Positions 62,056-64,000 of a DNA stretch of 64,000 nucleotides are shown here, one piece after another; position 1 is the stretch's first letter; the number at the start of each line of letters is the position of its first letter. The position numbers and the translations under genes were made by a program. Where the stretch lies: NCBI GenBank assembly GCA_964569025.1, contig CAZMSQ010000008.1, forward strand, positions 27,046 to 91,045. The letters run 5' to 3'. The DNA is from CAZMSQ01 sp964569025. Lineage in GTDB: Bacteria > Bacteroidota > Bacteroidia > Chitinophagales > Saprospiraceae. The notes beneath the pieces are model-generated. The model had not been told where the DNA came from, ran no database searches, and saw nothing but the letters and a program-made list of their open reading frames with translations.

Positions 62056-63207
62056 ATGGAAGCAGTCGTTTGCGTTGGGTTTCTTATCACGGCAGTGATT
62101 CAGTTTATTTTCTGGTTCGGCATCGCTGGCAGACTGACTTATTTCCATCCCATCCGCACCACCCCTCGGGTCGCCCCTGGCTCAACCCCATTCATTTCAG
62201 TCGTCATCTGTGCCCGGAACGAGTTGGCAAATCTTCAGCGGCACCTTCCGCTGGTGCTGTCGCAGTCTTACCCTCACTTCGAAGTCATTGTTGTCAATGA
62301 CCACTCGACCGATGGAAGTGCTGCCTACCTTCGTCACCTTGCAAAATCTCAATCCCGGCTACGACCAATCAGCTTAGACGATCCTCGGGTTCCGTTTCAG
62401 GGAAAAAAGCCGGCGCTCACTGCCGGAATCCGCGCGGCTCGCGGCGAGCTCGTTCTCCTCACCGATGCCGACTGCCGCCCCGCCACCCCCCATTGGATTC
62501 AGCTCATGACAGCCAGCCTGTCCAATACTACAGATCTCGTTCTCGGTTACAGCCCTTACGCTGCTCGCCCCGGCCTCCTGAACCTTTTCATCCGCCATGA
62601 AGCCATGTACACCCTGATTCAGTACGCCGGCTTAGCCCTTTCTGGCCTTCCGTACATGGGGGTAGGGCGCAACTTATTGTATCGCAAGTCGGTCTGGCAG
62701 TCAGTCAATGGCTTCTCAGCCCATTCTCATGTGACTGGGGGTGATGATGATTTATTTGTGTCAGCAGTTGCCAACCCATCCCGCACGGCCCTATGCCTGC
62801 ACCCGGACAGCAGAGTCATCAGCGAGCCGGAGGGTACCCTGCGCAGATATCTGATCCAAAAGCAAAGGCATGTCAGCACCTCAGTACACTACCCATTCAA
62901 AATCAAAGTCGCACTTGGCCTTCTGTCAGCCAGCCACCTCTTTTTCTACCCGCTTGCAGCATACCTTCTCTCCAGTCCTCAATCCCTCCCCACACATTTC
63001 TTGATGCTGATCATTGCAATCCGACTCACAGCTGTGACCATCCAACACCGCCGCCTGGCCACCCTCCTTGCCTCTCCTCCCCACCAATGGCGCACCACCC
63101 CCCTCTTCGATCTCCTCCTCCCCGCCTATTTCATCCTCACCCTCCCCGGCCTGCTGCTCTCCCGCCGCACCCACTGGTCTCCCCGCACCCCGGTCGGACC
63201 GCTATAG
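62056..63207 (+). CDS. family 2 glycosyltransferase, membrane-anchored
   Basis: A 383-residue GT-A enzyme. One N-terminal helix (residues ~4-25), then the GT2 domain: FISVVICARNELANLQRHLP, VIVVNDHSTDGSAAYL, the DxD motif in LTDADCRP, and GVGRNLLYRKSVWQ; GGDDDLFV and the RxxxQxxRH-like QKQRHVSTS complete it. Two or three C-terminal helices follow. Probably lengthens a lipid-linked or surface glycan. Coding strand is strikingly C-rich near its end. The final codons (VGPL) and stop lie in the palindrome at 63189-63220. Confidence 0.9.
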   Translation: MEAVVCVGFLITAVIQFIFWFGIAGRLTYFHPIRTTPRVAPGSTPFISVVICARNELANLQRHLPLVLSQSYPHFEVIVVNDHSTDGSAAYLRHLAKSQSRLRPISLDDPRVPFQGKKPALTAGIRAARGELVLLTDADCRPATPHWIQLMTASLSNTTDLVLGYSPYAARPGLLNLFIRHEAMYTLIQYAGLALSGLPYMGVGRNLLYRKSVWQSVNGFSAHSHVTGGDDDLFVSAVANPSRTALCLHPDSRVISEPEGTLRRYLIQKQRHVSTSVHYPFKIKVALGLLSASHLFFYPLAAYLLSSPQSLPTHFLMLIIAIRLTAVTIQHRRLATLLASPPHQWRTTPLFDLLLPAYFILTLPGLLLSRRTHWSPRTPVGPL

Positions 63208-63220
63208 CGGTCCGACCGGG
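63189..63220. repeat. perfect 32-bp palindrome
   Basis: Two 16-base arms, CCCGGTCGGACCGCTA and its exact complement, with no loop. It overlaps the last codons and the TAG stop (63205-63207) of the glycosyltransferase gene. A near copy of one arm appears at 63981-64000, suggesting a repetitive palindromic (REP-like) element. No T tract follows. Confidence 0.85.
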
Positions 63221-63246
63221 TAGGTGAAAATTGGGGAATGGGTGGC

Positions 63247-63254
63247 TATCTTTG
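63247..63254 (+). promoter_or_regulatory. minus-7 box TATCTTTG ending 4 bases before ATG
   Basis: TATCTTTG then TGGG and ATG 63259 of rsmG. It selects ATG 63259 over the upstream ATG at 63238. Confidence 0.55.
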
Positions 63255-63258
63255 TGGG

Positions 63259-63888
63259 ATGGAGCAGATACAAGCATACTTTCCGGAGCTGAGTGCCGGA
63301 CAAATTGAGCGGTACAGGCAGTTGGATGCGTTGTATCGGGAGTGGAATGCGCGGATCAATGTAATCTCGCGCAAGGACATCGACCATTTGTATGAGCATC
63401 ATGTGCTGCACTCGCTGGCCATTACGCGGGTGCTGACGCTTGTGCCGGGGTCTCGGGTGTTGGATTTGGGAACTGGCGGGGGCTTTCCGGGGGTTCCGCT
63501 GGCGATTTACAATCCTGAGGTGCATTTTACGTGCATTGATGGGACGCTGAAGAAGATTACGGTGGTGAAGGAGGTGTGTTCGGCCCTGGGATTGGAGAAT
63601 GTCACGGCATTGCAGGCACGGGCGGAGGAGTGGAAGGGGGAGAAATTTGACTGTGTGGTGAGCCGGGCAGTCGCTTCGCTTGACAAGCTGGAGGCCTGGT
63701 GCCGGCCGCTGATCAGCCAGAAGCAGCGCAATCCGTACCCCAACGGGCTGTGGGTATTGAAGGGTGGGGAGGTCCACAAAGAATTGAAATTGCTTTCACG
63801 CGGGGCGTATTACGAGGTATTCCCGCTGGGGGAGTGGTTTGAGGAGGAGTGGTTTGAGGAGAAGTATTTGATTTATGTGCAGTGGTGA
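63259..63888 (+). CDS. rsmG: 16S rRNA (guanine527-N7)-methyltransferase RsmG
   Basis: Methylates G527 of 16S rRNA; its loss gives low-level streptomycin resistance. 209 residues. RQLDALYREWNARINVISRK is the family N-terminal helix, VLDLGTGGGFPGVPLAI is the SAM motif, then FDCVVSRAVASLDKLEAWC. The C-terminus carries a tandem duplication of EWFEE (63832-63861), an odd acidic tail. ATG 63259 is chosen by the family start and the TATCTTTG box. Confidence 0.95.
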   Translation: MEQIQAYFPELSAGQIERYRQLDALYREWNARINVISRKDIDHLYEHHVLHSLAITRVLTLVPGSRVLDLGTGGGFPGVPLAIYNPEVHFTCIDGTLKKITVVKEVCSALGLENVTALQARAEEWKGEKFDCVVSRAVASLDKLEAWCRPLISQKQRNPYPNGLWVLKGGEVHKELKLLSRGAYYEVFPLGEWFEEEWFEEKYLIYVQW

Positions 63889-63980
63889 TGAGAAAGTTAT
63901 CGTGATAATGGGAATCAGAGACTCAAATATCTGAAAAAAATGTGCAACCCTGAGAATTCGCATAGCTGCATTGATTCGCT

Positions 63981-64000
63981 ACCCGGTCGGACGGGTATAG
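63981..64000. repeat. second copy of the palindrome arm, cut by the window end
   Basis: ACCCGGTCGGACGGGTATAG matches the arm and centre of the 63189-63220 palindrome with two changes near the centre. The rest lies outside the window. Confidence 0.5.

Noticed and set aside
63189..63420. Origin of replication near rsmG (gidB) with GC skew reversal
   Set aside because: No DnaA-box cluster, no dnaA or gidA neighbour, and the skew change is too local. rsmG alone is not evidence for oriC in this phylum.

Overview
The window is 64 kb of compact bacterial chromosome, almost certainly from a member of the Bacteroidota. The evidence is a surface protein with a type IX secretion C-terminal sorting domain, families typical of the phylum (DUF5606, DUF2851, a DUF6909-like protein, YpdA, a fused DAHP synthase/chorismate mutase, a long LspA next to a TraR/DksA-like protein), and repeated TAnnTTTG minus-7 promoter boxes in place of sigma70 boxes. 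Shine-Dalgarno sequences are scarce. Sequence alone does not fix a lower rank; a Saprospiria- or Chitinophagia-like lineage is a guess. Two runs of exactly 100 N (17622-17721, 58399-58498) mark scaffold joins in a draft assembly. I found no tRNA, rRNA, CRISPR array, transposase, integrase or phage gene, so this is core chromosome rather than an island.

Layout. 1-8.4 kb: the beta half of a fused 2-oxo acid dehydrogenase E1 (start outside the window), DUF5606, a gamma-glutamyl-cysteine-ligase-like/CBS fusion, alkaline phosphatase, DprA and an SH3 protein. 8.4-15.5 kb: a glucosaminidase-like protein without its catalytic Glu, YpdA, DUF2851, LigA and RecN. 15.6-20.8 kb: a membrane TPR protein, gap 1, a HemC-like protein without its catalytic residues, a YdjM-type membrane hydrolase and a TIGR01777 epimerase. 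20.9-25.5 kb: a peptide ABC importer operon (binding lipoprotein and two permeases with unusual insertions) with no ATPase gene. 25.5-34.7 kb: a lipoprotein, an ATP-grasp-like protein, ParE, RbfA, RecG, a CTP protease and TsaB. 34.8-36.9 kb: two tandem ArsR-like regulators, LspA and a TraR/DksA-like protein. 37-42.9 kb: a MurG-like glycosyltransferase, Pth, a radical SAM/SPASM protein, a TPR protein, DAHPS-CM and a DCC thiol oxidoreductase. 42.9-52.2 kb: an MHS-family transporter, a divergent ECF sigma with an RskA-like anti-sigma, and a three-gene minus-strand cluster (DUF6909-like, MtfA-like, GlcD-GlcF-type dehydrogenase). 52.3-60.7 kb: a 1011-residue T9SS surface protein, a BamA/TamA-like barrel, HemW (cut by gap 2), a PorT-like barrel (cut by gap 2), an exported unknown and an ECF sigma. 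61-64 kb: LpxK, a family 2 glycosyltransferase and RsmG, the last beside a perfect 32-bp palindrome.

Functional themes are housekeeping: DNA repair and uptake (DprA, LigA, RecN, RecG, ParE), translation and tRNA (RbfA, TsaB, Pth, RsmG), and envelope biogenesis (LpxK, LspA, BamA-like, T9SS cargo). The most unusual signals are several well-preserved family members that have lost catalytic residues (HemC-like, MtfA-like, glucosaminidase-like), a YpdA with Ser at its key Cys position, near-leaderless promoters where the minus-7 box ends 4-9 nt before the start codon, and the palindrome that supplies the last codons and stop of the glycosyltransferase gene. I see no single clearly new multi-gene system. 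The HemC-like pseudoenzyme and the enlarged ABC permeases are the best candidates for new biology.
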